In this document: positions 46,173 to 55,963 of the stretch, piece after piece
Position numbering within the stretch: the first letter of the stretch is position 1
Layout: each line of letters opens with the position of its first letter
Origin: Tamlana sp. 2_MG-2023
GTDB taxonomy: Bacteria; Bacteroidota; Bacteroidia; Flavobacteriales; Flavobacteriaceae
Assembly: GCF_030548465.1 (NCBI RefSeq)
Contig: NZ_JAUOSF010000006.1
Span: 1-64,000 of the forward strand
Reading direction: 5' to 3'
DNA length: 64,000 nt
Position numbers and translations under genes: made by a program
The notes under the pieces: generated by a model
The model's input: the letters and a program-made list of their open reading frames with translations, nothing else
Databases searched by the model: none
What the model was told of the DNA's origin: nothing

Positions 46173-46700
46173 TGAAAAGCATTAAGTAAAGTAATAACCT
46201 TAATTTTTGCTAATTTCTTAATTTAAATTGATATGATTCCAAGTAATAGTATCACGTCTTCTAATATTCCTGTCTGAAACAAAATAGACCTGCAAAAAAA
46301 ATTAAAATAATTCTTTCTGATCCGACCTATAGATTCGCTCCAACCTTCACGAACTGTTTCTTTTAAAATATCGTGAACATCTATACGGTACCTGTTCATT
46401 ACCCAAAATAGCTTTTTCTAAACTGAAAAGGAATACGTTCAAGTAAACTACTACACTAACATTGAACCCAATAAAGCTATTGTATAGTAAATATTAAGCA
46501 TAAAAAAAACTTAATAAAGTTATTGTAAAGCTAATTACCCAACTAAAAAACAGGTCTTTGCATAGGTTTGTGATTCCTATTATTGTCATGACCAATACAT
46601 AGTAATCAACTAAAAAGTAATAGTTAAACAGGTGATTTCAAATTACAGAGTTTACCGCATAAAGCTATTGCACATTCATAACTAAATTAAATACACAAAA
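46173..46700. other. 528-bp regulatory spacer before the 932-residue secreted protein gene
   Basis: No supported gene. On the reverse strand 46223-46399 is a 58-codon frame (MNRYRIDVHDILKETV at its start) that looks like a coding remnant but has no recognisable family. The right half holds three copies of a TAAAG-type motif, annotated separately. Confidence 0.4.
46470..46677 (+). promoter_or_regulatory. Cluster of TAAAGyTATTGTAAAG operator-like motifs
   Basis: ATAAAGCTATTGTATAG (from 46471), ATAAAGTTATTGTAAAG (from 46514) and ATAAAGCTATTGCACAT (from 46659) lie upstream of the 46701 gene. The half-sites are TAAAG units repeated at 11-nt spacing, one helical turn. The same motif occurs upstream of the neighbouring TPR-LuxR regulator (51389) and the TPR sensor kinase (53761). 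Binding by that regulator is inference. Confidence 0.45.
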
Positions 46701-49499
46701 ATGAAAACGACCTTACCCAAAATCTTTTTTCTACTAACCTTTTTACTGGCTGGACAATTGTTTTCGCAATCGCTTGGTTACAATAACCACAGAATTGCTA
46801 TTAGTGCCGATGGAAATAACCAGCCCGATAATCACCCCGAAGCCGAATGGCCACGTGCCGACCCTGATGACTGGGGAGGAACTCCCGCTGCTTTAGCTAT
46901 GATTGCTAAACTGGAGTTAAAACACAGGCTCGTACATTACTCTTATAATAACTTTATTGACGCCCCTAAGCACACAGACCAAACCAATTATATGGGCGAT
47001 GGCGTAAATGGCGCCATACAACGATGGGACTTTGATAGTACTGTTTTTTTCGATGTTCCAGAGAATCCTTCTGTGGCAATAAACCACTTGGCTGGTGAAA
47101 TCGAAAAATCAACAGCAGACGATCCTTTGTATTTTATTCATATGGGACCTTCCGAATTCTTTTACCTCGCTGTTAATAAAGCAATAGCCAACGGAAAAAT
47201 AGAAGCATTAGCCCATGTGCAAGTAATATCGCATAGTGGATATAACGACAATCACTTACGCAGAACAGCACACCACTCCATGCAACAGACTATTGATTTA
47301 AGTGGCGGTCGTATAAAATACAAGAAAATTTCAGATCAAAACGCTTGTGATTCTCCTGCAATAAAATGGTGTTCTAATACCGATTTTTCTCCTTATTACT
47401 GGATGCGAGATCATGCCGACCAAAATATTCAATGGTTGTACTCCAGGCTACAATTCCACCCGGGAGGAAAAGGTGCCGATATATCGGATGCCGGAATGGT
47501 GTACTATTTAATTCTTGGAGATGAAGAAGGGAATCCTAGTAAATTAGAAACATTAATTGGGGATGGTATTGCAAATAGCACGAACACTACCGGTTGCGTA
47601 GATTTTAACTTCAATGGCGTGCAAGATTTCGAAATGAGTAAAATAGGAAACTATGAAATAGCGTACAAAGACACTAGTAGAAACGCTATAGCCGTAGATG
47701 CAAGCCTTTACGAAGATAAATTTGGCGCTACACAAAAAGTATTTGAAGGACCGACAGGTGTTTATGATGTAACCCTAACCACTTTAACAGAAGAAGACGG
47801 GGAAAGCACGTATCGGTTTCGGATAGACAATCAATTAATAGGATCGTTTCAAAATCCGGTGGCAACCACCGACATGGAACCATACACGCATGTTTTTAGA
47901 AATGTTACCCTAACCCAGGGGGCGGTTTTTCAAATTGAATCCAACACACATTCTAACGGAACCGTTCCCGAAGGAAATGGTTTTGCATGGGCTAGAGGAA
48001 GATGGCGATCTATAGATTTTCAATGTTTAAATGTCGCAGCGCAAACCTGTATTTTGGAGGATAAAGACGGTTTATTTGTTTTTGAAGCAGAACGGTTTAC
48101 TTTAAATGGAAATTGGAAATTAGGTACAGATAACGAAAAAGCATCTGGCGGAAAATACATTTATTATGATGGACCAAACTCCTATGCAACAGTGAACCAT
48201 CAAAACGACATTTCCTATAGCTTTAATATAAAAACCCCTGGCACGTACACCTTTAAATGGACCATGAGACAACCGGAAGGAGAAAGAGGATCGGATTTAG
48301 GAAATGATGCATGGTTTTATTTTTCGAATGATATTGCAAAAGCTGGCGCAGATGTATTAACAGAGTTTTACAAGTTTGTTGGACGTAGTGACGACGATTT
48401 TACCTTAAATGGCGCATCCGACATCAACCATAAACAATCCTGGGTAAATGTAACTTTTCCTAGCGCTGGAGAATACACTCTTAATTTAAGTGGTCGTTCT
48501 CACGGGTTTCAATTAGATAGAGTTGTACTCTACAATAGCCGACAATTTGACGCGGTACCAGCAGAAATTGCTCAAATTTCTGAAACCTTAGCATGTACTG
48601 CTGGCGGAGGGCCCCTAGTGGATCCAACATCAATTACTTTAACACCAAACCCTTTAGTAATTCAGGTAGGGACATCAAGGAAGTTAACTACCAAAATGCA
48701 ACCATTTAACGCAAACCCAGAAGTAACATGGTCTTCTGCCGATACTTCAATTGCTACAGTAGATGACCAAGGAAATGTAACTGGAGTAAAGCTAGGAACA
48801 ACAACTGTCACTGCAAAATCAACTGCCGACAACAGTATTTTAGGTACTGCTAACATAGACATCCTTGAAACTTTATACCAACCCTCTATTAAATTTGATG
48901 ACGCAAATAAATATACCACTACCACTTATTATTCTGAAGGAGAATTAGTGGTAAATGTAGAATTTCATGCTGGATCAGGAAACACGGTGTTATCAAATGG
49001 AGATCAAGGTATAAAATACTGGCTACGTCATTTAGATAAAGGATGGGTTCTGAAAAATGATTACTTAGGAAATGATGCGAGTGTAATTGGTATGGAATCT
49101 GGCACCTCAACAGCTACTATTTCTTTAAAAGACGCTATACCAACGGCCGATTTAGAAGATGGAGATTTTTATTGGTTATGGGTTAATTTTTTAACTAGTG
49201 ATGGCAATAAACAAATTGAAGCTCAACTAACAAACATCCAGATACTGGATGCTCAATTAAAAAACACTAACTTAAACCTTCAAGACAATCTTGGTGTTTA
49301 TCCAAATCCTGCCAAAGACATATTACATTTTAATGGTAATTTTAATAATCAAGAAGCCATTATTTACGACATATATGGAGCCGTAGTATTAAAAATGGCT
49401 ATAGATGGATCTAATCAATCTTTAAAGGTCGATAATTTAAGTAGCGGACTATACTTTCTACACATAGGAAATTCAATTACAAAATTCATGAAAGAATAA
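46701..49499 (+). CDS. Secreted multidomain protein with Big_2 and T9SS type A domains, activity uncertain
   Basis: A 932-residue exported protein. The signal peptide is about residues 1-23 (FFLLTFLLAGQLFS). Residues about 26-290 form a conserved-looking catalytic-type domain with RADPDDWGGTPAALAMI, HVQVISHSGYND and LQFHPGGKGADISDAG; the Asp-rich PDDWG segment recalls nucleoside-hydrolase-like folds, but this is tentative. Beta-rich regions follow, including one like a carbohydrate-binding module (FVFEAERFTLNGNW, residues about 455-620). A Big_2 Ig-like domain comes next (SITLTPNPLVIQVGTS to TVTAKST, about 650-720), then a further beta domain. The C-terminus is a T9SS type A sorting domain (GVYPNPAKDILHF to ITKFMKE). 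A polysaccharide- or glycoside-directed role is plausible but unproven. Confidence 0.7.
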   Translation: MKTTLPKIFFLLTFLLAGQLFSQSLGYNNHRIAISADGNNQPDNHPEAEWPRADPDDWGGTPAALAMIAKLELKHRLVHYSYNNFIDAPKHTDQTNYMGDGVNGAIQRWDFDSTVFFDVPENPSVAINHLAGEIEKSTADDPLYFIHMGPSEFFYLAVNKAIANGKIEALAHVQVISHSGYNDNHLRRTAHHSMQQTIDLSGGRIKYKKISDQNACDSPAIKWCSNTDFSPYYWMRDHADQNIQWLYSRLQFHPGGKGADISDAGMVYYLILGDEEGNPSKLETLIGDGIANSTNTTGCVDFNFNGVQDFEMSKIGNYEIAYKDTSRNAIAVDASLYEDKFGATQKVFEGPTGVYDVTLTTLTEEDGESTYRFRIDNQLIGSFQNPVATTDMEPYTHVFRNVTLTQGAVFQIESNTHSNGTVPEGNGFAWARGRWRSIDFQCLNVAAQTCILEDKDGLFVFEAERFTLNGNWKLGTDNEKASGGKYIYYDGPNSYATVNHQNDISYSFNIKTPGTYTFKWTMRQPEGERGSDLGNDAWFYFSNDIAKAGADVLTEFYKFVGRSDDDFTLNGASDINHKQSWVNVTFPSAGEYTLNLSGRSHGFQLDRVVLYNSRQFDAVPAEIAQISETLACTAGGGPLVDPTSITLTPNPLVIQVGTSRKLTTKMQPFNANPEVTWSSADTSIATVDDQGNVTGVKLGTTTVTAKSTADNSILGTANIDILETLYQPSIKFDDANKYTTTTYYSEGELVVNVEFHAGSGNTVLSNGDQGIKYWLRHLDKGWVLKNDYLGNDASVIGMESGTSTATISLKDAIPTADLEDGDFYWLWVNFLTSDGNKQIEAQLTNIQILDAQLKNTNLNLQDNLGVYPNPAKDILHFNGNFNNQEAIIYDIYGAVVLKMAIDGSNQSLKVDNLSSGLYFLHIGNSITKFMKE

Positions 49500-49530
49500 T
49501 TAGATAGTATCTCCTAAAAATCATTAATTC

Positions 49531-49566
49531 AAATCTCAGGTTTATTATACGACCTGAGGTTTTTAT
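49531..49566 (+). terminator. Terminator of the 932-residue secreted protein gene
   Basis: CTCAGGT (49535-49541) pairs with ACCTGAG (49552-49558), followed by GTTTTTATT. The rest of the spacer to 49754 shows nothing further. Confidence 0.8.
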
Positions 49567-49754
49567 TCATTAAAATTAAATGCAGGTCGTTTTTCAGTAT
49601 GAAATAAAAGGTAGTCACTTTTTTATGTGAAGCTTGAACCTAGACTATAACCAAAAAAAAATCTAAGAATTAGAGTGTTAAATTCTTAGACAACAGCTGT
49701 TACTGCAAACAATAAAAATAGGCAACAATTAGAAGTACACAAAGTACTTTCTTG

Positions 49755-51317
49755 TCATATTGACGCTATATAATTAGTTAAATCTTGACCTCTTTCAAGT
49801 CCTATTTTTTTTCTAATTCTGTGTCGAGAAATATGTACACTATTTACTGAAATATTTAAGAGATGAGCCATTTCTTTGCTATCAAATTTTAATTTTATTA
49901 AAGCACAATGCTTTTGTTCTGTTGGGGTTAACGAAGCATGCTTTTCTCGTAAACGTCTATAAAAATCAACATTTACCTTGGTAAACCGTAAATTAAAGTT
50001 CTCCCATAAATCTTTATTTCCACTCATTATTTCTTGTTTCACCCTACCATAGGTAGTGGGTGATTGATCTTTCAATAAGTTTAACAAAACTTCTATTTTT
50101 TTATCTTTTTCAATAAGCTGTAGTGCAGAGACAGTAAGTTCTTTGCTCTTAGTTTCTAAAACAACCTGAAGTTTATCTTTGTCATGTTGTTCCTGTATAA
50201 CAGCTTGTTCTTTTTCTGATTTAAGTTTACGAATCCTTGTTTTATATCTATACGTTATAATTAGGACTAAGATTAAAATCAAGCTAATGCATAATACAAA
50301 AATAAGACGCGTCTGAGTTTTAGTCTTTTTAGCAAGTTTGACTTCCTGTTCTAGGATTTGCCTATTTTTAAAGGCTAAAGTCTCTTTATATTTATTTTTA
50401 ATTTCAAATAACTTTCTATTATTCATACTGCGTATGCTAAACAAGCTATCGGCTATTTTTGTAGATGCTTCTAAATAATAGTATGCCTTATCTATATCTT
50501 TTTGTTTCTTGTATAATTCACCCATTTTTCTTAAAACATCGACTTGAAAATCAGTATGTGAATTATACTTTATGATACCTTCTAAACTTTTATTATAATA
50601 AAAAATAGCGGTAGTTAAATCTTGTTTTATACTATACAAGTCTCCCAAAAAGGAATAAACAATTATGGAGAAATGTTTGTTTGTTTCTTCAAGAAGATTT
50701 TTGGCATTCAATAAGTAAAATTCTGCTTCAACCAAATCACCTTTAAGTAAGTCGATGATACCCCTTTCGGCAGAAATGTATGGGTTTTCAGTAGTCTTAA
50801 TACCCTGTTTCTCACTGGCTATTGAACAACTATCTAAATAAACTAATGCTTTTTTATATTTTTTTTCTTTACGATATTGAACAGCCAAACTATAATACGC
50901 TTGTTCTAACTGCAAATCTTTTAATTCAATATTACTATTCTTAATAATATTTAATGCCTTTTCTTTATGTTCAATAGCTTGTTCATCTTGCCCGTAAATA
51001 CCGTATAATAAACCTAATTCATTATGTATTAAACTCAATTTAGAATTTAATTGCTTCGTGTTTGCCAAAACCAAAGCCTTCCATAAATGGTCATAAGCAT
51101 CGGTATATTGCCCGTTATTTTTATACCTATTAGAATACTCCAAATGTGAATCTATGATAGCTAGCGTATCGTTAGTTTTAAAAAATAAGGAGTCGTTTAC
51201 TAAACTGCTATCTTTGTTATCAAAACTAATTTGTTGAGCAGAAGAAACATGGTTTCCAAAAACATAAAACATAAAGGAACATACGATCAAAAAATAATTT
51301 GGGAAATAATTTTTCAT
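49755..51317 (-). CDS. Membrane TPR protein with C-terminal LuxR-type HTH regulator domain
   Basis: A 520-residue protein. A signal peptide (about 1-28, ending VSSAQ) is followed by TPR repeats (about 50-300, with YGIYGQDEQAIEHKEKAL and YYSLAVQYRKEKKYKKAL). One membrane segment comes next (about 337-360, LIFVLCISLILILVLIITY), then a coiled-coil stretch and a C-terminal HTH (LTPTEQKHCALIKLKFDSKE, SVNSVHISRHRIRKKIGL). The TPR part would sit in the periplasm and the HTH in the cytosol, a layout used by Bacteroidota one-component regulators. The ATG at 51317 is chosen over a TTG nine bases upstream. TTGTAAAG motifs at 51389 suggest autoregulation. Confidence 0.82.
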   Translation of the reverse strand: MKNYFPNYFLIVCSFMFYVFGNHVSSAQQISFDNKDSSLVNDSLFFKTNDTLAIIDSHLEYSNRYKNNGQYTDAYDHLWKALVLANTKQLNSKLSLIHNELGLLYGIYGQDEQAIEHKEKALNIIKNSNIELKDLQLEQAYYSLAVQYRKEKKYKKALVYLDSCSIASEKQGIKTTENPYISAERGIIDLLKGDLVEAEFYLLNAKNLLEETNKHFSIIVYSFLGDLYSIKQDLTTAIFYYNKSLEGIIKYNSHTDFQVDVLRKMGELYKKQKDIDKAYYYLEASTKIADSLFSIRSMNNRKLFEIKNKYKETLAFKNRQILEQEVKLAKKTKTQTRLIFVLCISLILILVLIITYRYKTRIRKLKSEKEQAVIQEQHDKDKLQVVLETKSKELTVSALQLIEKDKKIEVLLNLLKDQSPTTYGRVKQEIMSGNKDLWENFNLRFTKVNVDFYRRLREKHASLTPTEQKHCALIKLKFDSKEMAHLLNISVNSVHISRHRIRKKIGLERGQDLTNYIASI

Positions 51318-51710
51318 AGCTACCAATGTACTTAATATTTAGGATTGAAACAGAAACAGAAAAACTATATTTTGCATCAAAATCACATTGTAAAGTTATT
51401 GTAAAGTACTATAACAGCTTAATATATAGCAAAATATAAATTCGACACAGGAATAAAAATAGCATAGCTTAAATGAAAACCTTTATCCAAATACGTTTCT
51501 AAAAAGTACAGATCACTATTCTGAGATTGCAGAAGTAAAGGAATAAATTGAAGTTGATAACGACAGTTTATCTTATATAAAATTTGATTAAAAATATTTG
51601 AGCTTCTACAGAAAAATATATCTAGATCTCTATTATAAAAGAAATATCCTACAAAACAAACCCTAATCTTTTAGAGATTTCCTATCAACGTAAATGAGTT
51701 ACCCGCTTAA
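51318..51710. other. Spacer upstream of the TPR-LuxR gene and downstream of argS
   Basis: 393 bp of AT-rich DNA with no supported gene. The TTGTAAAG motif lies at 51389-51407. On the forward strand 51511-51666 reads as a peptide-like frame (DHYSEIAEVKE, IEVDNDSLSYIKFD, KYLSFYRKIYLDLYYKRN) interrupted by two stop codons, which may be a decayed gene fragment. No terminator was recognised for argS. Confidence 0.35.
51389..51407 (+). promoter_or_regulatory. TTGTAAAG tandem operator-like motif upstream of the TPR-LuxR gene
   Basis: TTGTAAAGTTATTGTAAAG consists of two exact TTGTAAAG units 11 nt apart. It lies about 70 bp upstream of the regulator start, in the orientation opposite to that gene. 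The same pattern occurs upstream of the 46701 gene. Confidence 0.45.
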
Positions 51711-53486
51711 CTACATCCTTTCAGGAACCTGAATACCCAATAAGCTAAATGCATTTTTAATCGTGTTAGCCACAGTGTTTGACAAGTGCACTCTTAAAGC
51801 TTTTTCGTTTTCATTATCAGCGCCTAGAATAGATACATTCTGGTAGAAAGAATTAAATTCCTTCACTAACTCGTATGTGTAATTCGCAATTAAAGCAGGA
51901 CTATGATTATCGGCAGCATTTTGCACCACTTCTGGAAACAATTGAATTTGCTTAATCAATTCCTTTTCTTTAGGGTGTAATTCTGTAATTCCGGTAACTT
52001 CTGAATTCAAATCTGCTTTTCTTAAAATAGACTGAATTCGAGCATAAGTATACTGAATAAAAGGCCCTGTATTTCCTTGAAAATCGATAGATTCTTTAGG
52101 ATCGAATAAGATTCGTTTTTTAGGATCTACTTTTAAGATGTAATATTTTAAAGCCCCTAAACCAATGGTTTTATAAAGCTCTTTTTTCTCTTCATCAGAA
52201 TAACCGTCAAGCTTCCCTAATTCTTCTGAAATCTCTTCAGCTGTATTAGCCATATCATCAATTAAATCGTCGGCATCTACAACAGTTCCTTCTCTACTTT
52301 TCATTTTTCCGCTAGGTAAATCAACCATACCATAACTTAAATGGTATAGGTTTTTAGCCCAATCGAAACCTAATTTCTTCAGAATTAAAAATAGTACTTG
52401 AAAATGGTAATCTTGCTCGTTTCCAACGGTGTAAACCATACCACCAACATCTGGATAATCTTTAATACGCTGAATGGCGGTTCCAATATCTTGGGTCATA
52501 TAAACCGCTGTACCGTCTGAACGTTGAACGATTTTTTTATCTAAACCATCTTCGGTTAAATCGCACCATACTGAGCCGTCATCTTCCTTATGAAACACGC
52601 CAGATTTTAAACCTTGCTCAACAAACTCCTTACCTAATAAGTAGGTATTACTTTCGTAGTATAAATTATCAAAATCGACACCTAAATTTTTATACGTAAT
52701 ATCGAAACCATCATAAACCCAAGTGTTCATTTTAGTCCAAAGTGCTACAACAGCTTCGTCGCCAGCTTCCCATTTAAGAAGCATGTCTTGAGCAGCTAAT
52801 AAAAGTGGTGCATTTTTTTTGGCTTCCTCTTCTGTTTGTCCTTCTGCAACTAAGGCTTCTATTTCCTTTTTATATTCTTGATCGAATTTCACATAGTAGT
52901 TTCCTACCAACTTATCTCCTTTTAGGCCAGTGCTTTCTGGAGTTTCCTCATTGCCAAAACGTTTCCACGCTAACATACTTTTACAAATATGAATACCACG
53001 GTCGTTTATAATTTGTGTTTTATAAACTTTCTTCCCAGAAGCTTTTAAAATTTCGGCTACACTGTACCCCAATAAGTTATTTCTAACGTGACCTAAATGT
53101 AAAGGTTTATTTGTGTTCGGTGAAGAATACTCTACCATAACAGCTTTTTCCTTTGGATTTGGCGTTACAAATCCGAATTTTTCATCTGCTTTTATGCTAT
53201 TGAAGAAATTAGTGTAATACGAATCGTTAATTTCTACATTTAAAAAGCCTTTAACCACGTTAAACGCTTTCACATCATCAACTTCTTTAACCAAATACTG
53301 ACCAATAGTTTCACCAATCTGTACAGGATTTCCCTTTATAAAACGTAACATTGGGAAGATAACAACGGTGATATCACCAGCAAATTCTTTTCTTGTAGCT
53401 TGAAATTCTACCGTTTCTAATTCGATATTAAAATCTGCTTTTACCGCCTGTTTTACGTAATTTGATAATGTGTCCTGAAGGTTCAT
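51711..53486 (-). CDS. argS: Arginyl-tRNA synthetase
   Basis: Class I aminoacyl-tRNA synthetase that charges tRNA-Arg in the cytoplasm. The 591-residue protein has the N-terminal additional domain (about 1-115). The HIGH-type motif is in EYSSPNTNKPLHLGHVRNN (split over residues about 120-138). The KMSKS-equivalent is in SGKMKSREGTVV, and the DALR anticodon domain follows (YTYARIQSILRKA, ending GIQVPERM). Length is typical. Its promoter box is at 53509-53516. Confidence 0.96.
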   Translation of the reverse strand: MNLQDTLSNYVKQAVKADFNIELETVEFQATRKEFAGDITVVIFPMLRFIKGNPVQIGETIGQYLVKEVDDVKAFNVVKGFLNVEINDSYYTNFFNSIKADEKFGFVTPNPKEKAVMVEYSSPNTNKPLHLGHVRNNLLGYSVAEILKASGKKVYKTQIINDRGIHICKSMLAWKRFGNEETPESTGLKGDKLVGNYYVKFDQEYKKEIEALVAEGQTEEEAKKNAPLLLAAQDMLLKWEAGDEAVVALWTKMNTWVYDGFDITYKNLGVDFDNLYYESNTYLLGKEFVEQGLKSGVFHKEDDGSVWCDLTEDGLDKKIVQRSDGTAVYMTQDIGTAIQRIKDYPDVGGMVYTVGNEQDYHFQVLFLILKKLGFDWAKNLYHLSYGMVDLPSGKMKSREGTVVDADDLIDDMANTAEEISEELGKLDGYSDEEKKELYKTIGLGALKYYILKVDPKKRILFDPKESIDFQGNTGPFIQYTYARIQSILRKADLNSEVTGITELHPKEKELIKQIQLFPEVVQNAADNHSPALIANYTYELVKEFNSFYQNVSILGADNENEKALRVHLSNTVANTIKNAFSLLGIQVPERM

Positions 53487-53508
53487 TTTGGATTGTATTT
53501 TAAGCCTG

Positions 53509-53516
53509 CAAAGATA
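53509..53516 (-). promoter_or_regulatory. -7 box (TATCTTTG) of argS
   Basis: The reverse strand reads TATCTTTG, an exact TAnnTTTG match 22 nt before the argS ATG. Confidence 0.55.
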
Positions 53517-53894
53517 GCAAGATTTTCTACTAAAAACGAAAAAGCTTTAAACTGTAAAAAATGAACGGCTATTTTACACGACTTCACTTTGTCTTTTTAT
53601 TTTGAAGTAGCAATTTCATAATTTTTAAGTGCTTTTTTTCCGGATAATTAACCGTTCATCTAAACATTAAATTTTCACCTATCACGAAATTCCCTTTCAT
53701 CTAATTAATTGGCTTTAAAACCTAAAAATTAGCTTTTAATAAGCCTTTTTACAATTTTTGTTATGTAAAGCTATTATCTCCAATTTATTGGAAAACACTA
53801 AATAACAAACAATTACAGCTAAATAAAGCTGTCTTATTTTCCTCAAATCTAAGACCTCATTATAGCATTATTTTCAGTTGTTTTTGAAATACAT
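53517..53894. other. Spacer between argS and the divergent TPR sensor kinase
   Basis: 378 bp without a gene. ATGTAAAGCTATTATC (from 53763) and AAATAAAGCTGTCTTATT (from 53821) resemble the TAAAGyTATTGTA motif seen at 46470 and 51389. They lie about 115 and 60 bp upstream of the kinase start. No exact TAnnTTTG box was seen on the forward strand. Confidence 0.35.
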
Positions 53895-55958
53895 ATGAGG
53901 CTATTAATTTTTTTAATAATAACGTTATTTTCTATTTGTACTGGACACACACAGTCCAACGATATAGACAGCCTCGCCTTGCAATTAGCTTTCCAAAATC
54001 AAGACTCCTTAAAAATCAATTTATCCTTAAAACTGATTGAATCACTTTACGAGAACAACGAAATTGATCGTGCTTACAAATACGTTATAGAAAGTGAAAA
54101 ACTATCCCATCACTTAAACCATAAACATGGGATTGCGAATGCAACTTACTACAAAGCCTTGCTTTATGCAAAAAAGAATGATTATATAAATGCCATTAGC
54201 GGTTACGAAAAATCTAAACACCTATTCAAAAATCTAAAAGATACATTAGGTATCGCAAAAGTGAATAATAGCATTGGTTTGATTGAAATTAAAAGAGGTA
54301 ACTTTTCTAAGGGTATGCCTCTATCGCTTTCTGCAATAAGAGAATTAGAAAAACGCCACCTTAAACACGAACTTAATTTAGCATACAGTAATCTAGCAAA
54401 TGCTTATTACAGCATAGGAGCTACGGATAAAGCTATTGAGTTTTATTTAAAAACCTTAGAGGTTCAAGAACAGATAAATGATCAAGATGCGATTTATGTT
54501 ACTAAGAATTCTCTAGCGGAATTATTTTCTAACCGAAAGGAGCACCGAAAGGCTATTGAAATTTATGAAAGCATAACAGAGTTTAGTGACACTTTAAGCG
54601 ACTCAATTAAAGGCCATATTTATCCTAAACTTGGCGCTGAATATTTAGAATTTAATGAATATGACAAAGCTTCCAAGTATTTAGATGAAGCCTATACCAT
54701 AAATATCCTAAAGGAAGACAAGTCCGATTTATTAGTAACACTAAATAATCTTGGTGATTTAAACCTTCGTCAGAATACTTTCTGGAAAGCTGAGCCACAA
54801 CTTATTGAAGCTGGTCAAATTGCCGAGCAAACTGGAAATAGACAAGAACTATTAAAACAGTATAAACTGATGAAATCTCTCGATTCGACAAGGAGACGAT
54901 TTGAAAAAGCCTTTACTTGGCAACGTGCTTATTACGAATTAAATGCTGAAATTAATCGAGAAAAAGCAGAACAAAAAGAAAAACTACTCATTCCATTAGA
55001 AGATTTTGAACAAGAACCTCCAGAAGTTCTATTAACAACTACTGATTCGCAACAAAATGTTAGAATGTTATCTGATGTAACAGAAGATACGAGCAGTCTG
55101 AAATTATCATTGTACAGTCTCGTGGCCGCTTTAATTTTGGTATCTATATTTTTAATTTTGACTTTTTTAAAACGCCAAAGTACGATTAAATACACCAAGG
55201 AATTAGAAGATAAAAACCTGAGTATCGCTTTACAAAACGAAGCTTTTTCAGAGCAAACGAAGCACTTAGAGAGCGTAAACAATGTTAAAGACAAACTCTT
55301 TTCAATAGTATCTCACGATTTAAGAGACTCCCTTTCCTCAATAAATGGTTTCATTGACTTACTTAAAGATGGCACGCTAACGCGAGACGAATTCGACAAT
55401 CTAATACCTGAGTTAAGCGAAAACGCAAATAATGCATCGTTGTTGTTATTCAATCTACTTAACTGGTCAAAATCTCAGATGCAATCTTTAGAACCAAAGC
55501 CAAGTTTATTTGATGTTCAGGAGGTTTTTGCAAGCAAAGTTCAACTTATAGAACAACGCCTAGAAAGTAAAGGCATTACTTTAATTGATCATTCTTTAAA
55601 AGATTTCGCTTACGCTGATAGAAGTATGTTTGAAATCGTAATCCAAAATTTACTTGCCAATGCTCTTAAATTTTGCAAAAACGGTGATACCATAACCATT
55701 ACCAATCATATAAATGATGGTCGTTCTATTGTAAGTATTGCAGATTCTGGTATTGGTATCTCTAAAGAAAACTTGAACAAGCTGTTTAAAGAAAGTTCAT
55801 TTTCAACTTTAGGAACCGATAATGAAAAAGGAACAGGTTTAGGCTTATCCATTTGCAAAGAATTAATTGATTTAAATCATGGTAAAATTTGGGTTGAAAG
55901 CACCCCAAATATAGGAAGCACCTTTTATGTACAATTGCCTAAATCTAAGCCCTCTTAA
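53895..55958 (+). CDS. TPR sensor histidine kinase
   Basis: A 687-residue inner-membrane kinase. A signal peptide (about 1-20) is followed by a periplasmic TPR array (about 55-345, with ALLYAKKNDYINAISGYEKS and NAYYSIGATDKAIEFYLKTL). One membrane helix comes next (about 406-425, LYSLVAALILVSIFLILTFL), then a coiled coil. The HisKA domain has phospho-acceptor His474 in IVSHDLRDSL. The HATPase has LLANALKFCKNGD, IADSGIGIS and GTGLGLSICKELI. The first helix after the His box reads LRDS rather than LRSP, a small departure. No response regulator gene is adjacent. The gene converges on ctlX with 5 bp between them. Confidence 0.88.
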   Translation: MRLLIFLIITLFSICTGHTQSNDIDSLALQLAFQNQDSLKINLSLKLIESLYENNEIDRAYKYVIESEKLSHHLNHKHGIANATYYKALLYAKKNDYINAISGYEKSKHLFKNLKDTLGIAKVNNSIGLIEIKRGNFSKGMPLSLSAIRELEKRHLKHELNLAYSNLANAYYSIGATDKAIEFYLKTLEVQEQINDQDAIYVTKNSLAELFSNRKEHRKAIEIYESITEFSDTLSDSIKGHIYPKLGAEYLEFNEYDKASKYLDEAYTINILKEDKSDLLVTLNNLGDLNLRQNTFWKAEPQLIEAGQIAEQTGNRQELLKQYKLMKSLDSTRRRFEKAFTWQRAYYELNAEINREKAEQKEKLLIPLEDFEQEPPEVLLTTTDSQQNVRMLSDVTEDTSSLKLSLYSLVAALILVSIFLILTFLKRQSTIKYTKELEDKNLSIALQNEAFSEQTKHLESVNNVKDKLFSIVSHDLRDSLSSINGFIDLLKDGTLTRDEFDNLIPELSENANNASLLLFNLLNWSKSQMQSLEPKPSLFDVQEVFASKVQLIEQRLESKGITLIDHSLKDFAYADRSMFEIVIQNLLANALKFCKNGDTITITNHINDGRSIVSIADSGIGISKENLNKLFKESSFSTLGTDNEKGTGLGLSICKELIDLNHGKIWVESTPNIGSTFYVQLPKSKPS

Positions 55959-55963
55959 TGCGT

